Assembly (NCBI GenBank): GCA_029207755.1
Contig: JARCOQ010000004.1
Coordinates: forward strand, 38,514,685-38,578,684
From: Chamaea fasciata
Lineage: Eukaryota; Chordata; Aves; Passeriformes; Sylviidae
Length of the DNA: 64,000 bases
Reading direction: 5' to 3'
Shown: positions 1 to 10,025 of the stretch, one piece after another
Position numbering within the stretch: the stretch's first letter is position 1
How the letters are laid out: each line of letters opens with the position of its first letter
Notes under the pieces: generated by a model
Told to the model about the DNA's origin: nothing
The model's database searches: none
What the model saw: the letters and a program-made list of their open reading frames with translations, nothing else
Made by a program: the position numbers and the translations under genes

Positions 1-30
1 GAGAGCAATGTATGCCATGACCAGGAATAG

Positions 31-987
31 GGGAGCCCTGCCTCTAGCCAGGTAGGGGAAAGGGACAATCGGATCTTCTGGACTGTGTGGATCCGATGGC
101 CTGGAACATCTGACCCACAAAGATATATGGCTCTGGTTGATACCGGTGCTCAGTGTACTCTGATGCCGTCAAGGTATGTGGGAGCGGAATCCATTTCCAT
201 TTCTAGGGTGACAGGAGAATCCCAGGAGCTGACTGTACTGGAAGCTGAAGTAAGTCTAACTGGGAAAGAATGGCAGAAACACCCCATTGTGACTGGTCCA
301 GAAGCCCCATGCATTTTGGGCATAGACTATCTCAGAAATGGGTATTTCAAAGACCCAAGAGGATACCGCTGGGTTTTTGGCATAGCTGCTCTAGAGACAG
401 AAGGCATCAGACAACTGAGTACCTTGCCTGGACTCTCAGATGACCCCTCTGCTGTGGGACTACTGAAAGCTGAAGAACAACAGGTGCCGATCGCCAGAGC
501 AACAGTGCACCGTCGGCAATATCGCACCGACAGAGACTCTGTGGTCCCCATCCATAAGATGATTCGTGAGCTGGAGAGCCAAGGGGTGGTAAGCAAGGCT
601 CGTTCACCCTTTAATAGCCCTGTATGGCCCGTGCGTAAGTCCAGTGGAGAATGGAGACTGACAGTGGATTACCGTGGCCTGAATGAAGTCACACCACCAC
701 TGAGCGCTGCTGTACCAGACACGTTGGAGCTTCAGTATGAGTTGGAATCCAAGGCAGCAAAATGGTATGTGACCATTAATATTGCAAATGCCTTTTTCTC
801 CATTCCTCTGGCAGCAGAATGCGGGCCTCAGTTTGCCTTCACCTGGAGGGGCGTGCAGTACACCTGGAACCGAGTGCCCCAGGGGTGGAAGCACAGTCCC
901 ACCATTTGCCATGGACTGATCCAGGCTGCACTGGAAAAGGGTGAGGCTCCAGAACACCTGCAATACATTGATGACATTATCGTGTGA
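31..987 (+). pseudogene. pol: ERV pol, protease and N-terminal reverse transcriptase segment
   Basis: An open stretch in frame 1 begins after a TAG at 28-30 and ends at a TGA at 985-987. The first methionine in it is at 85, but the frame is open from 31 and retroviral pro/pol is normally translated as part of a polyprotein, so no true start is claimed. Counting from base 85, the retropepsin active site DTG is at residues 19-21 and an ILGIDYL motif typical of the protease C-terminus at 77-83. Reverse transcriptase follows: a SPFNSPVWPVRK block near 174-185, the motif A region near 230-240, a VPQGW block at 264-268 and the YIDD box at 294-297. In motif A the position usually held by the catalytic Asp is Asn (residue 232, bases 778-780), so polymerase activity would be lost even without the stop just after YIDD. 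Confidence 0.93.
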
Positions 988-1500
988 GGAAACACAGCAA
1001 CAGAAGTCTTTGAGAAGGGAGAGAAGATCGTTCAGATTCTCCTGAAGGCCGGCTTTGCCATCAAGAGAAGCAAAGTCAAGGGACCTGCTCAAGAGATCCA
1101 GTTTCTGGGAGTGAAATGGCAAGATGGATGGTGTCAGATTCCCACCGAAGTCATCAATAAGATCACTGCAATGTCTCCACCGACCAACAAGAAGGAAACA
1201 CAAGCTTTCCTAGGTGCCATAGGCTTCTGGAGGATGCACATTCCCGAGTATAGCCAAATCGTGAGCCCTCTCTTCCTGGTTACCCGCAAGAAAAACGATT
1301 TCCACTGAGACCCAGAACAGCAGCAAGCTTTCGCCCAGATCAAGCAGGAAATTGCTCATGCGGTAGCCCTTGGCCCAGTCAGGACGGTATCAGAGGTGAA
1401 GAATGTGCTTTACTCTGCAGCCGCGAGCCGTGGTCTGTCATGGAGCCTTTGGTAGAAGGTGCCGGGTGAGACTCGGATGACCACTGGGATTCTGGAGCCG
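988..1500 (+). pseudogene. pol: ERV pol, C-terminal reverse transcriptase / connection, broken
   Basis: Frame 1 stays readable past the 985 TGA as retroviral thumb/connection sequence (EIQFLGVKW, ETQAFLGAIGFWR), then meets a second in-frame TGA at 1306-1308. Recognisable sequence continues to about 1436, after which the readable frame moves from 1 to 2. In frame 2 a TGA occurs near 1489, and from about 1500 a connection-domain motif (TEKEILAAYEGV) reads on towards RNase H. The segment therefore holds two stops and one frame change, probably a small indel in 1436-1500. Its exact place needs alignment to a related element. Confidence 0.85.
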
Positions 1501-2335
1501 AAGCTACAGAGGATCCGAAGCCAAATACACTCCCACAGAGAAGGAAATCTTAGCCGCCTACGAAGGAGTCCAAGCCACCTCAGAGGTGATTGGTACTGAA
1601 GCACAGCCACTTCTGGCACCTCGACTACCGGTGCTGGGGGGGATGTTCAAGGGAAAGGTTCCTACCACACATCACGCCACCGACACCACGTGGAGCAAAT
1701 GGATCGCCCTGATCACGCAGCGTGCCCGTATTGGAAACCTGAATCGCCCTGGGATTCTGGAAATTAAAACAAACTGGCCTGAAGGTGAGACCTTTGGATT
1801 ATCCTCTGAAGAAGAGGAGGAGCAAGTGACACGGGCCGAGGAAGCCCCACCATACAACGAACTACCGGAGAGTGAAAGACGATATGCCCTTTTCACCGAC
1901 GGTTCCTGCCGAATTGTAGGTGCTAACCGGAAATGGAAAGCTGCTGTATGGAGCCCCACATGACGAGTTGCACAAGCTACTGACGGAGAAGGTAGAACAA
2001 GTCAGGTCGCAGAGCTTAAAGCTGTCCAGCTGGCTTTGGATATTGCTGAACAAGAGAAGTAGCCGAGGCTCTATCTCTACACTGACTCGTGGATGGTAGC
2101 TAATGCTCTGTGGGGATGGCTGGACCGCTGGAGAAAGGCCAACTGGCAGCGCAGAGGGAAACCCATCTGGGCTGCTGAGATTTGGCAGGACATCGCCACC
2201 CGAGTAGAAAGGCTGACCGTGAAGGTTCGACACGTGGATGCGCACGTACCCAAGAGTCGGGCTAATGAAGAACATCATAACAACGAGCAGGTGGATCGAG
2301 CTGCCAAGGTGAAAGTATCACAGGTTGATCTAGAC
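1501..2335 (+). pseudogene. pol: ERV pol, RNase H domain, broken
   Basis: Frame 2 encodes an RNase H domain. The first catalytic Asp lies in FTDGSC (Asp codon near 1898), a Glu in SQVAELKAV near 2010, a second Asp in YLYTDSW near 2080, and a final Asp in EQVDRAAK near 2300, giving the expected D-E-D-D order. An acidic run of consecutive Glu near 1810-1825 lies just before the domain. Two stops interrupt it: TGA at 1961-1963, directly after the first strand, and TAG at 2060-2062. The four acidic residues are all still present, so the damage is in reading-frame continuity and not in the active site. Confidence 0.9.
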
Positions 2336-3224
2336 TGATAGCACAAAGGAGAATTATTCCTAGCTCGTTGGGCTCATGATGCCTCTGGTCATCAAGGGAG
2401 AGATGCAACATATGGATGGGCTCGTGACCGAGGGGTGGACATTAGTATGGACAGCATCTCCCAGGCTATCCATGACTGCGAGACCTGTGCTGCAATCAAA
2501 CAGGCCAAACGAGTGAAGCCTCTGTGGTATGGTGGACGATGGTCAAAGTATAGGTATGGGGAAGACTGGAAAATTGACTACATCACCCTTCCCCAAACCT
2601 GCCAAGGCAAGCGCTACATGCTCACCATGGTGGAAGCAACCACTGGATGGCTGGAGACCTACCCTGTGCCTCATGCTACTGCCCGGAACACCATCTTGGG
2701 CCTGGAAAAGCAGGTCCTGTGGAGACATGGCACCCCTGAGAGAATTGAGTCAGACAACGGGACTCATTTCAAGAATGGCCTCATAAGCACTTGGGCCAGA
2801 GAACACGGAATCAAATGGATACACCATATCCCATATCATGCACCAGCTGCCGGGAAGGTGGAACGCTGCAATGGACTGCTTAAAACTACCCTTAAGGCAC
2901 TTGGCGGAGGGACCTTCAAAAATTGGGAACTGAACTTAGCGAAGGTCACCTGGATGGTCAATACCCGAGGGTCCATCAATCGAGCTGGTCCTGCCCAGTC
3001 TGAATCCTGGCACACAGTGGATGGAGATAGGGTTCCTGTGGTACACATGAGAGGTATGTTAGGAAAGACTGTTTAGATTAATCCCACCTCGGGCAAGGGG
3101 CAAACCCATCCGTGGGGTTGTCTTTGCTCAAGGACCTGGTTACACTTGGTGGGTGATGCAAAAGGATGGGGAAACCCACTGTGTACCAGAAAGAGACCTT
3201 ATTTTAAGTGAGAACTGTGTGTAG
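2336..3224 (+). pseudogene. pol: ERV pol, integrase, DD35E core intact but frame broken at both ends
   Basis: The junction with RNase H carries two consecutive stops, TGA-TAG at 2336-2341. Frame 2 then encodes an HHCC zinc-binding N-terminus (His pair in HDASGHQG near 2375-2395, Cys pair in CETC near 2477-2488). A core reads open from 2435 to 3076. Counted from base 2435, the catalytic residues are Asp48 (WKIDYITL), Asp107 (ESDNGTHF) and Glu143 (KVERCNG). The last two are separated by 35 residues, the canonical spacing. Near 3050-3076 the readable frame changes from 2 to 3, and the C-terminal DNA-binding-like segment (GYTWWVMQKDGE, VPERDLIL) continues in frame 3 to a TAG at 3222-3224. Integrase is the best-preserved domain of the copy. 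Confidence 0.92.
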
Positions 3225-3233
3225 GTTTTCATC

Positions 3234-3252
3234 ATATATATATGTGTGTGTG
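3234..3252. repeat. Short (AT)n(GT)n microsatellite
   Basis: Alternating AT units pass directly into GT units in the short non-coding gap between the integrase stop and the polypurine tract of the provirus. Confidence 0.8.
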
Positions 3253-3290
3253 AAGGTATTGATTTGGGATGATGTAGATGGTAATAGAAT

Positions 3291-3303
3291 AAGGGGTGGA
3301 TAA
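3291..3303 (+). promoter_or_regulatory. Polypurine tract of the provirus
   Basis: A purine-rich run (AAGGGGTGGA followed by TAA) sits immediately before the first base of the LTR. This is where retroviruses prime plus-strand DNA synthesis. One internal T interrupts the run. Position, not purity, is the main evidence. Confidence 0.7.
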
Positions 3304-3492
3304 TGTCCTGGGTTGAAGTATATTCTATCACCATCTTCATGAACTGTTGAAACCAGGTGGGGCAGTGCTCCCTGCCTCCTCCACTCTGGCTTATCTTCTG
3401 TTAATGGGCCCATCAGCACCTTTGCTACACAGCTCACAGATAACCCCCTCCTGGACAACCTCCTGTTAATGGGCCCATCAGGCCTTATCACA

Positions 3493-3499
3493 TGACTCA
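3493..3499 (+). promoter_or_regulatory. AP-1-like site in LTR U3
   Basis: Perfect TGACTCA about 55 bp upstream of the LTR TATA box. The equivalent base positions are kept in the solo LTR (50462-50468). Binding is inferred from the consensus only. Confidence 0.5.
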
Positions 3500-3553
3500 C
3501 CATCCCATTGTGAGATGCTCCGCCCAGAGGGAGGAACCAAGCATTCCAGCCTG

Positions 3554-3560
3554 GATATAA
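3554..3560 (+). promoter_or_regulatory. LTR TATA box
   Basis: GATATAA in the context CTGGATATAAGC, downstream of a GC-box-like element and conserved at the same place in the solo LTR at 50523-50529. It would set LTR-driven transcription. Confidence 0.65.
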
Positions 3561-3720
3561 GCTGAAACTCTGAACACCAGAGGGGCGCTTACCCACTGCT
3601 TCAGGAAGACCACCTCATCTGGACTGCTTCCATCACTCTGCTCAGGTTGTATTCTGACTCTGTCAGTGGTCTTTTGTATTATTGCATCTATTTTATTTTA
3701 CTTTCTTTCCTTTTATTTCT

Positions 3721-3726
3721 ATTAAA
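3721..3726 (+). terminator. LTR poly(A) signal ATTAAA
   Basis: ATTAAA lies about 55 bp before the LTR end, followed by a GT-rich stretch. It is conserved in the solo LTR at 50736-50741. Variant hexamer; function inferred from position. Confidence 0.6.
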
Positions 3727-3777
3727 TTGTATCTCTGACTTGGAGCCTCTCATTTGTTTTGCTTTCGAACCACTACA

Positions 3778-6188
3778 AAATGCTTTTGGGGCTCTCTGGA
3801 AATTTATGTCAAAGCTGGTAATAAAGCATGAAATAAAATCATTTCATTATAAAAATATCTTTGGTCCCCCAAGTAATATAATGATATGAAACAGTCTGAC
3901 AAAGTGCTTTTAACAATGTCAAGGAAGTTACTGAAGAGAATATCAGGATTCTATTATGTAATTAGAAAAAATCACCAGGCTTTGCACTTTTCATTAGTAT
4001 GAAGGCAATTGAGTGAAGCACTGTTTTTCATTTACCTTTTTCTTCATCTGTTGCTTGTAAATGCAGGCAGGAGATGGCTCAACTTACTGAGCTGTCATAA
4101 CTAAGAATATAGGGAGGATACATTGTTTTGTTTCAGAAGGATGCCCTTTTTTTAACTTACTGATGTATTGAATTGGTGTGCCATGTTGCCAGTGGGTCTG
4201 TAGTAATGAAATATCACAGCTATTTTGCTGTGCAATGGCTGGATGTTCATCTTTGCATATAGCTAAAAAGACAGACCGAAACAACTGGATAAATGAACTG
4301 CAGGGTAACCAAAGGACCTTTCAGGCTGACTTTCCTGTGATTGTATGTATAGCGTTTTCTTAGGTTCTGAATAGCAGAAGAGATTTTCCAAATACATTCC
4401 TATTCAACTTTTGTATTCAGTACTTCAAATTATTTGGTAGTGTCATATTCAGGAAATGAACAGGTTTGGTTAACAGTGTTTTCTGGTTGCAAGTTGTGCA
4501 CTCTTACATTGAAACTATGCATAGCTATACAACCCAGACATAATATTATAAAAAATATTACTTTTCTCTGTTTTTTTCTCCCTGCATTTCTGCTCACCTC
4601 TCTGCTGGCCCTTTTCCTGAACTGCATTACTCAATGAAGTTTTCAGATATTTCACTTCTCAGCCTGTGCTCACAGAAGCAGTAGTGGTGCCAGGTTATGA
4701 TGCCAATACTGGTGACAACGAAATTGCTACATGCAATCCTACAACTTGACTGAGCCAGCCAAGGAAGAGATCAACTGGCTGAACTATGGGTAGGTAGATC
4801 AGGTATCAAGATTTCCCAAAATGCTTGTTAGACAAGCAGAGCGGTAGTTAAAGTTTTCCCTTTAGGTTTGGATGTGATGACTTTAATTTTGTGCTGTTCT
4901 TGATACCACTGGCTGCAAAGTGATACTTCTTGGAAGCCATACACTTTTGTAAATTATTCAGTTCAAATCCAGAATTGTCTTAAATAAGAATATGATCTCA
5001 TTTTTTTAGTGGTCCTACACTTACCTTCTTCTGTGAGACCAGGATAAATTAAGATATGCTGTGAAAAGACACATGCTCATTCTACTCTACCACTAGAACT
5101 GCTTCAACATGCATGATTTTTTAAAGGTGCTTTTTTAAGTTCCTGAAGCCATAACCCCCACAGGCAATCTTTTCAGTGACCCTGTGTTTCTGAGGCATCT
5201 ACCTGGATCTTTCTTGCTGCACTTAAAGTCTATGATTTTTTTGTTTTTTTCCACTGTGAGCAGAGTGGACAGATGTAGCAGCTTTTTCTGCTGAAAAATT
5301 CTTGTGCAATGCTTGGAAAAATTGGCTAGTTTAATAGATCCATGATATATGGTTCTTTGTTATCTTCCAATAAAGATTATTGTTATTTATTCCACTGCAT
5401 CCTCCACAGAAGTTAGACTGAGAGTCCCTTGCTGCTCATCTTTTTCTCTCTTTCTCTACATGTCAGGTATCTTACTGAAAAGACCAGCATGGATATGTGA
5501 GACTTCTGCTCAGTCTTCCATTCCAATCCTAGCTCTATAATCTGGGGAAGGGATCATAAGGAAACAGAGGGTGTCACAACCCTCCTTCACTTCAGTGTCC
5601 TGAAGAGACTGAATAACACTTCCGTTAAATTTCCTACAACATCTTTCTGATTTAACTGACTTTATAAGAATGTGAGTTGACTGATAACTATGACTTCAGG
5701 GAGAGTTTTGAGAGAGCTCAGTCCCTTTCTATTTGCACGGCAGAAATATTCTTATTTCCTCATGCAGCAATAAAACCAATGTTTTCTAATGGCCACATTA
5801 GCAAAGAAATTTTAAAGCTCAATGTGGGGGACAATCAGCAGCACAGTTCTTATTAAGACATTGAATGTCAAGCATATGTGCTGCCTTTATTATATACAAA
5901 TGAAGAAACTCAATGTGAATGTGCATTTCTCTGGAATAAAAAGGTGATTTTGAGCCTTCTAACATAATTGGAGGGGAGGGAGGCAGAATAAAAAAATGTT
6001 TTCAGAGATATCCTAGTGGGAAATAAAATGTGATCAGTTTATTTTATCTTGATACATGCTGTTACTTAAGAATAATTTAAAGATGTGGTCTATCAAGACA
6101 AAAGTATCCTTTGCAGTTCCTTATTAATGGTAACTGTGAGAGCTTTAGCTTATTTAGGATGGGAATAGTAAATCGCTCAGAGGGGTGG
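3778..6188. other. Unassigned AT-rich non-coding stretch
   Basis: No gene and no repeat that I recognise. Reading frames are all under about 80 codons and show no family features. Short A/T runs occur but no long microsatellite. Confidence 0.5.
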
Positions 6189-6492
6189 TGTCACAGTCAG
6201 TGGAGACAGACAACACAATATCGAGGCTCATGTGGCAAAGCGTGCCATTTAATGGCGTGCACAGCTCTTACATAGGCTATTCAGGACTCTGTGTTTGAAC
6301 CTGATTGGCTATGATTGGTTACCACCCAGTTCACTGGCCAATAGCTGCTTGCTTACATTGTCATCAGGGATTGGCTGGCACCCACTCTCTGTAGTCAAAC
6401 CCCTCCTTCTCTTGGTGCCATCTCTGGTCTTAGCAGGTTAGTAATGAGTCTATGAGGCTCACAGTCCAGCTGTTTGCTCTTGGAATCTGACA
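6189..6492 (-). mobile_element. Solo LTR, gammaretrovirus-like (class I-like), 304 bp
   Basis: On the plus strand the block begins TGTCAC and ends CTGACA, so its ends are inverted copies (TGTCA / TGACA). Read on the minus strand it has the order expected of an LTR: three CCAAT boxes (complement of ATTGG at 6370-6374, 6314-6318, 6304-6308), a TATA-like CTATGTAAGAG (6265-6275), an ATTAAA signal (6248-6253) and a short GT-rich tail ending in CA. Flanks are GGTGG (6184-6188) and GGTGT (6493-6497), a possible 5-bp target duplication with one mismatch. No internal retroviral sequence adjoins it, so it is a solo LTR. The class I label rests on promoter layout only. Confidence 0.78.
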
Positions 6493-8740
6493 GGTGTTAG
6501 ATTACTAACATCTAAAATCTAAGGGTGAGGTTGTTTTCTTTTTGCTAGTTCTATTTCCTAAGTAGTGCAAATAGTTTGTCTTATTTAACATTCAAAAACT
6601 CTTTACTAAAACACCCCATGATAAAATATTAAGTAGTTTGTGACTGCATCACTCTGTGGAGCTAGAGCAAATGACAAGGACTACTTTTCACTCAATATTG
6701 TGGTCTGCCACAGATGTGAACACAATAGGAAGTCTTTAAGCAACTACTGAAATGAGCAAATAGTTTGTACAAAATTACCTGAAAAATGTGGCATCTTGTC
6801 ACCATGAAAAATGTTAGCACAGTTAGTTTCCATTAATTTATTTCCAACTCATCTGAAATCCAGTTTTATCGATGGAGACACACACATTTTTTGGGTGGTG
6901 GCCCTTATTTGCCAGATAGCAGAGCTTGAAACTTGAAGGGCAAACAGCTCAATAGTCCAGGATATGTATAAAGCACATCATGTTATTTTGGTTCATGAAT
7001 GACTCTGTGTTCAAATGCTTGTGTGGGTAACCAGTCCTGCATTTTTTTTCCATATCAAATCTCAGGCGCACATTTCTCTAAAAATAAATGAAGTAGGCAA
7101 GAAGCTGAAGCAGGCCACTTAATATTATTAACTAAGTATGAGTATCTGCAGACAAGTGTGTGTGATATTTAATAATTAAATTGATTAGAAGATAACAGAA
7201 AAAAAATTGCTTTTTCATTTTCTTTGAGCAGAAAGTATATGTTCACTATCCATGGCAATTCTAGCCCTTGATTGCATTGATGTAATCAGAAAATGAGATT
7301 TTATCGTAGTAGAACCACATTAATGGTGAAATGTTGGCTCCTGGTGCTTTGGAAATGCATAGTGGTTTCCTTTAGCTTGTTTTGTGGAATGCAATTTATT
7401 CAGTGTCAGTGGGATAACTTTGTGATGTTGCTTCCAGCATTGATAACTAGATTCTTTGTGACAGTCATCCCAAGCCTAATTCTACTCTTAGCACATGGTA
7501 TGCTCGTTTGAAACTCAGAGGTCATTTCATGTCAGGAAGAATTTCTCTCCAGTGGTGGTTTAAGCTTGGCTGACATGGCTGTTCACCCTAGTTCACACTT
7601 TTTTCCTTGGCCTTGAACCAAACAAGGTTAGTACTGGAACACAATCTGAACTAAGAAGGCATGTATCTCTTCTCCCATAGCATTTGTACCATAATGCTGT
7701 TGAATGCAATGGATGAGTATGAATAGTCTAGAAAAGATGTCTGCAATGATCAGTTTGGAAGCATGTATTGTGTATCATCTTGAGTAAGGCTATCATTAAT
7801 ATCCTCAAAGTTGCTTTACAGTGCCTTATTTTTGTGTGCTTGGAATTAATATCCCTTGAATGTAAACTGATTTTCCAGAAACCACTGAGTCAACATACTC
7901 TAGAAGTAACAGTCCCAATTAGCAATAACAGCCTGTTACCTTGTTTCCTAAAGCTGAAGAAATTGGAATTGCTAAGATGAGGGACTTATAATGGGTCTGT
8001 ATCAAAACCGTTCCACTAAAATTTCAGCTCTTTCTGGGTTTCCTGTTATGTGCTTCCATGATGCAGTAGGCTGTGCTTCTGAATTTTATATTTGGTACAT
8101 TTCTCAGACACTCAAATCAACGGTCCAAACACTTGTTTCCTGCTGTGAGGACTTTCAGTTTTCACTGGGAGGACACAAGCAACAAAATCTAAAAAAACTT
8201 GTTTCAGTGTTCAAAAAAACCAGAAAAGTTTCAGTAAGGGATGGGATACTGATAACTCACTTGTGTAGTTGATATGTGATCTAAATACTCTAGTGAATAC
8301 ATAAATGCTAGAACACATTATGCTTAAAGAAGTGATTACTATATCTCACCTCTTCGGGTAGCATATATATTAGCAGATGTCTGTTTGTACTACTTAGGTC
8401 TTTTTAATTCTGTTCATAGAAGTGGGTTATTTAAAAATAAAAAATTGAAGTAGGTTGACAACAGAAATGTTGATAAGACTTTATAAACAAAATAAAGCAG
8501 ATGAAAAGAGAAGAGTTAAAATTAAAGAAATTTCTTTGGATTTCATGCACAAAATAAAATACAAATACATTTTAGAATGTTGTATTACAAGTATCAGTTT
8601 GTTGCAAGAAGTTTATCTAATCAAGTGAATCCTTTCACTAGCTGCTGTTTGCTGTCTGCTTCCCGATCTCATTCTGGGGAGAGCAGATTAATAATTCCTG
8701 ATTTGAGCTAAAATTAGTTAGCTCATTCATGTACACTTGG
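6493..8740. other. Unassigned AT-rich non-coding stretch
   Basis: Nothing recognisable. A frame of 93 codons at 7991-8272 has no signal peptide, repeat or motif and looks like chance. A-rich and T-rich runs are common. Confidence 0.5.
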
Positions 8741-9436
8741 AATCATAAAATTACAGAATATCTGGGATTGGAAGGGACCCATGAGGATCGTAGGACCATT
8801 GACTCCAAAATTCTTGGTCCTCGCAGAACTTTTAAAACTAAATCATATGACTTAATCAGTCAGACCTAAAACTTTGACAGACTTGGTGCCCCGACCACCT
8901 CCCTGTGGATTGTGATCCAGTGACTAACCACCCTCTCAGTGAAGAACCTGTTCCTAATGTCCAATCTGAACTTTCTCTGAGGAAGCTTCAATCTCTTTCC
9001 TTGTGTCCTGTCACTGTTTACCATGGAGAAGACATCAGCCATTATTCCTTTGCTGCCATCCTTGAGGAAGCTGTAAGCTGTAATGGGATCACCGCTCAGG
9101 CCCTCTTCTTCAAACTGAACAAACTAAGTAACCTTAACTGCTCTTTCTCAGTCCTGTCTTGAAGGATCTCGCCAGATCCCTTGCTGTGGGGGTGCTCTCC
9201 ACCCTCTCATCCCCAGTTTGTACGTACAACCAGGCTAATAATTTCTCAGATGCATAATCAAGCCCTTACTCTTGTCCAATTTAATGTGACTACCCAGCTC
9301 TCCAGTCTGTCCAGAGCTCTTTCTAAGGCCTTTCTATCTCAAGGGAGTTCACAGCTCCTAGTTTAGTACGGTCAGCAAAATTACTGAATTTACATTCAGC
9401 TGCTGCATCTAGGTCATATATACAAACATTAAAACA
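8741..9436 (-). mobile_element. CR1 LINE, 3' part, old copy
   Basis: The left end (AATCATAAAATTACAGAAT) is the complement of the CR1 3' terminus, followed by the usual GGGATTGGAAGGGACC block, the untranslated segment, and farther right sequence matching the complement of the ORF2 end (CCAGTCTGTCCAGAGCTC, GTCAGCAAAATTACTGA). It is diverged by many substitutions and has no coding capacity. The element runs on the minus strand with its 3' end at 8741, truncated at the right end as is normal for 5'-truncated CR1. Confidence 0.85.
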
Positions 9437-9489
9437 TTACTTGACTTCCCAATTGCTATTTTACTTTCAATACTTGAAATAGTGGTGGA

Positions 9490-10025
9490 AACTGTAGTTC
9501 ATGGTGGACAGCAAGGTTGAAGAGGAGGCAGGAGCATACTGTTTCAGGAAGACTAGTTGCATCCTGTGCTCTGTTAGGGTTGTGGGCAGCAGGAGTCAAG
9601 GGAAGTGATTAAATCTAAAAGATTCTATTACCCTGGGATAGTATGAAATAATCCCATCTCTCTCTATTTGTGAGAACATGTCTGAGTGCTGTGTCCAGTT
9701 CTAGGGTCCTGAGAACAAGAGTCAAATGGACTGTCTGAAGCTGTGTCTGGTGGAGACCACTAAACTTGTCAGGGAGTTTTGCACATGACATGCAAAAAAG
9801 CACTTGGTTTTTTTAAGTATAGGAAAGGAAGGTAGAAGGGAAATCATATTTCTGCCTTTATATACCTAGAAGAAGGGTCCAGAAGAGGTGAAGCCAGAGG
9901 TTTTTTTGTCCAGGATTCTGAGTGTCAGGACAAGAGTAATGGAAACAAGTTGTTATGAAAAGCATGTGTAAGGACTGAAACAGGTTTTGTGGACCTGAGC
10001 AGCCTGGTCTAACTGGAGAAATCTT
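9490..10025 (+). mobile_element. CR1 LINE fragment, decayed
   Basis: Plus-strand matches to the CR1 ORF2 end and 3' region appear in order: GGCAGCAGGAGTCAAGGGAAG near 9590, GCTGTGTCCAGTTCTAGGG near 9690, CAGGACAAGAGTAATGG near 9930 and GAGCAGCCTGGTCTAA near 10000. Spacing is disturbed and identity low. It points away from the CR1 at 8741-9436, so the two lie head to head. It could be one scrambled copy or two small ones. Confidence 0.6.

Larger units (their letters stand above)
1..3777 (+). mobile_element. Endogenous retrovirus, 3' part (pol + 3' LTR), ERV-L-like, no env
   Basis: The window opens inside a plus-strand provirus. Visible in order: retropepsin, reverse transcriptase, RNase H and integrase coding sequence (about 31-3224), a short purine-rich tract ending at 3303, and a 474-bp LTR (3304-3777) beginning TG and ending CA. 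Only about 80 bp separate the integrase stop from the LTR, so there is no envelope gene and no dUTPase there. Lack of env, the 5-bp target duplication seen at the related solo LTR, and the pol sequence character suggest a class III (ERV-L-like) avian element; the class is an inference. The gag gene and 5' LTR must lie upstream of base 1 if the copy is full-length. Several stops and frame changes make it non-functional. Confidence 0.93.
3304..3777 (+). mobile_element. 3' LTR of the ERV-L-like provirus (474 bp)
   Basis: Boundaries come from comparison with the solo LTR at 50253-50792: both begin TGTCCTGGGTTG and end CCACTACA. Inside are a directly repeated 19-mer (3398-3416 and 3463-3481), one AP-1-like TGACTCA (3493-3499), a GC-box-like CTCCGCCC, a TATA box (3554-3560) and an ATTAAA poly(A) signal (3721-3726). 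The next five bases are AAATG, so AAATG directly before the 5' LTR outside this window is the expected other half of the target duplication. Relative to the solo LTR it lacks 46 bp after 3598. Confidence 0.92.

Noticed and set aside
327..1203. Open minus-strand frames (up to 199 codons) across the provirus
   Set aside because: They are antisense to pol and carry no motif; openness follows from pol composition.
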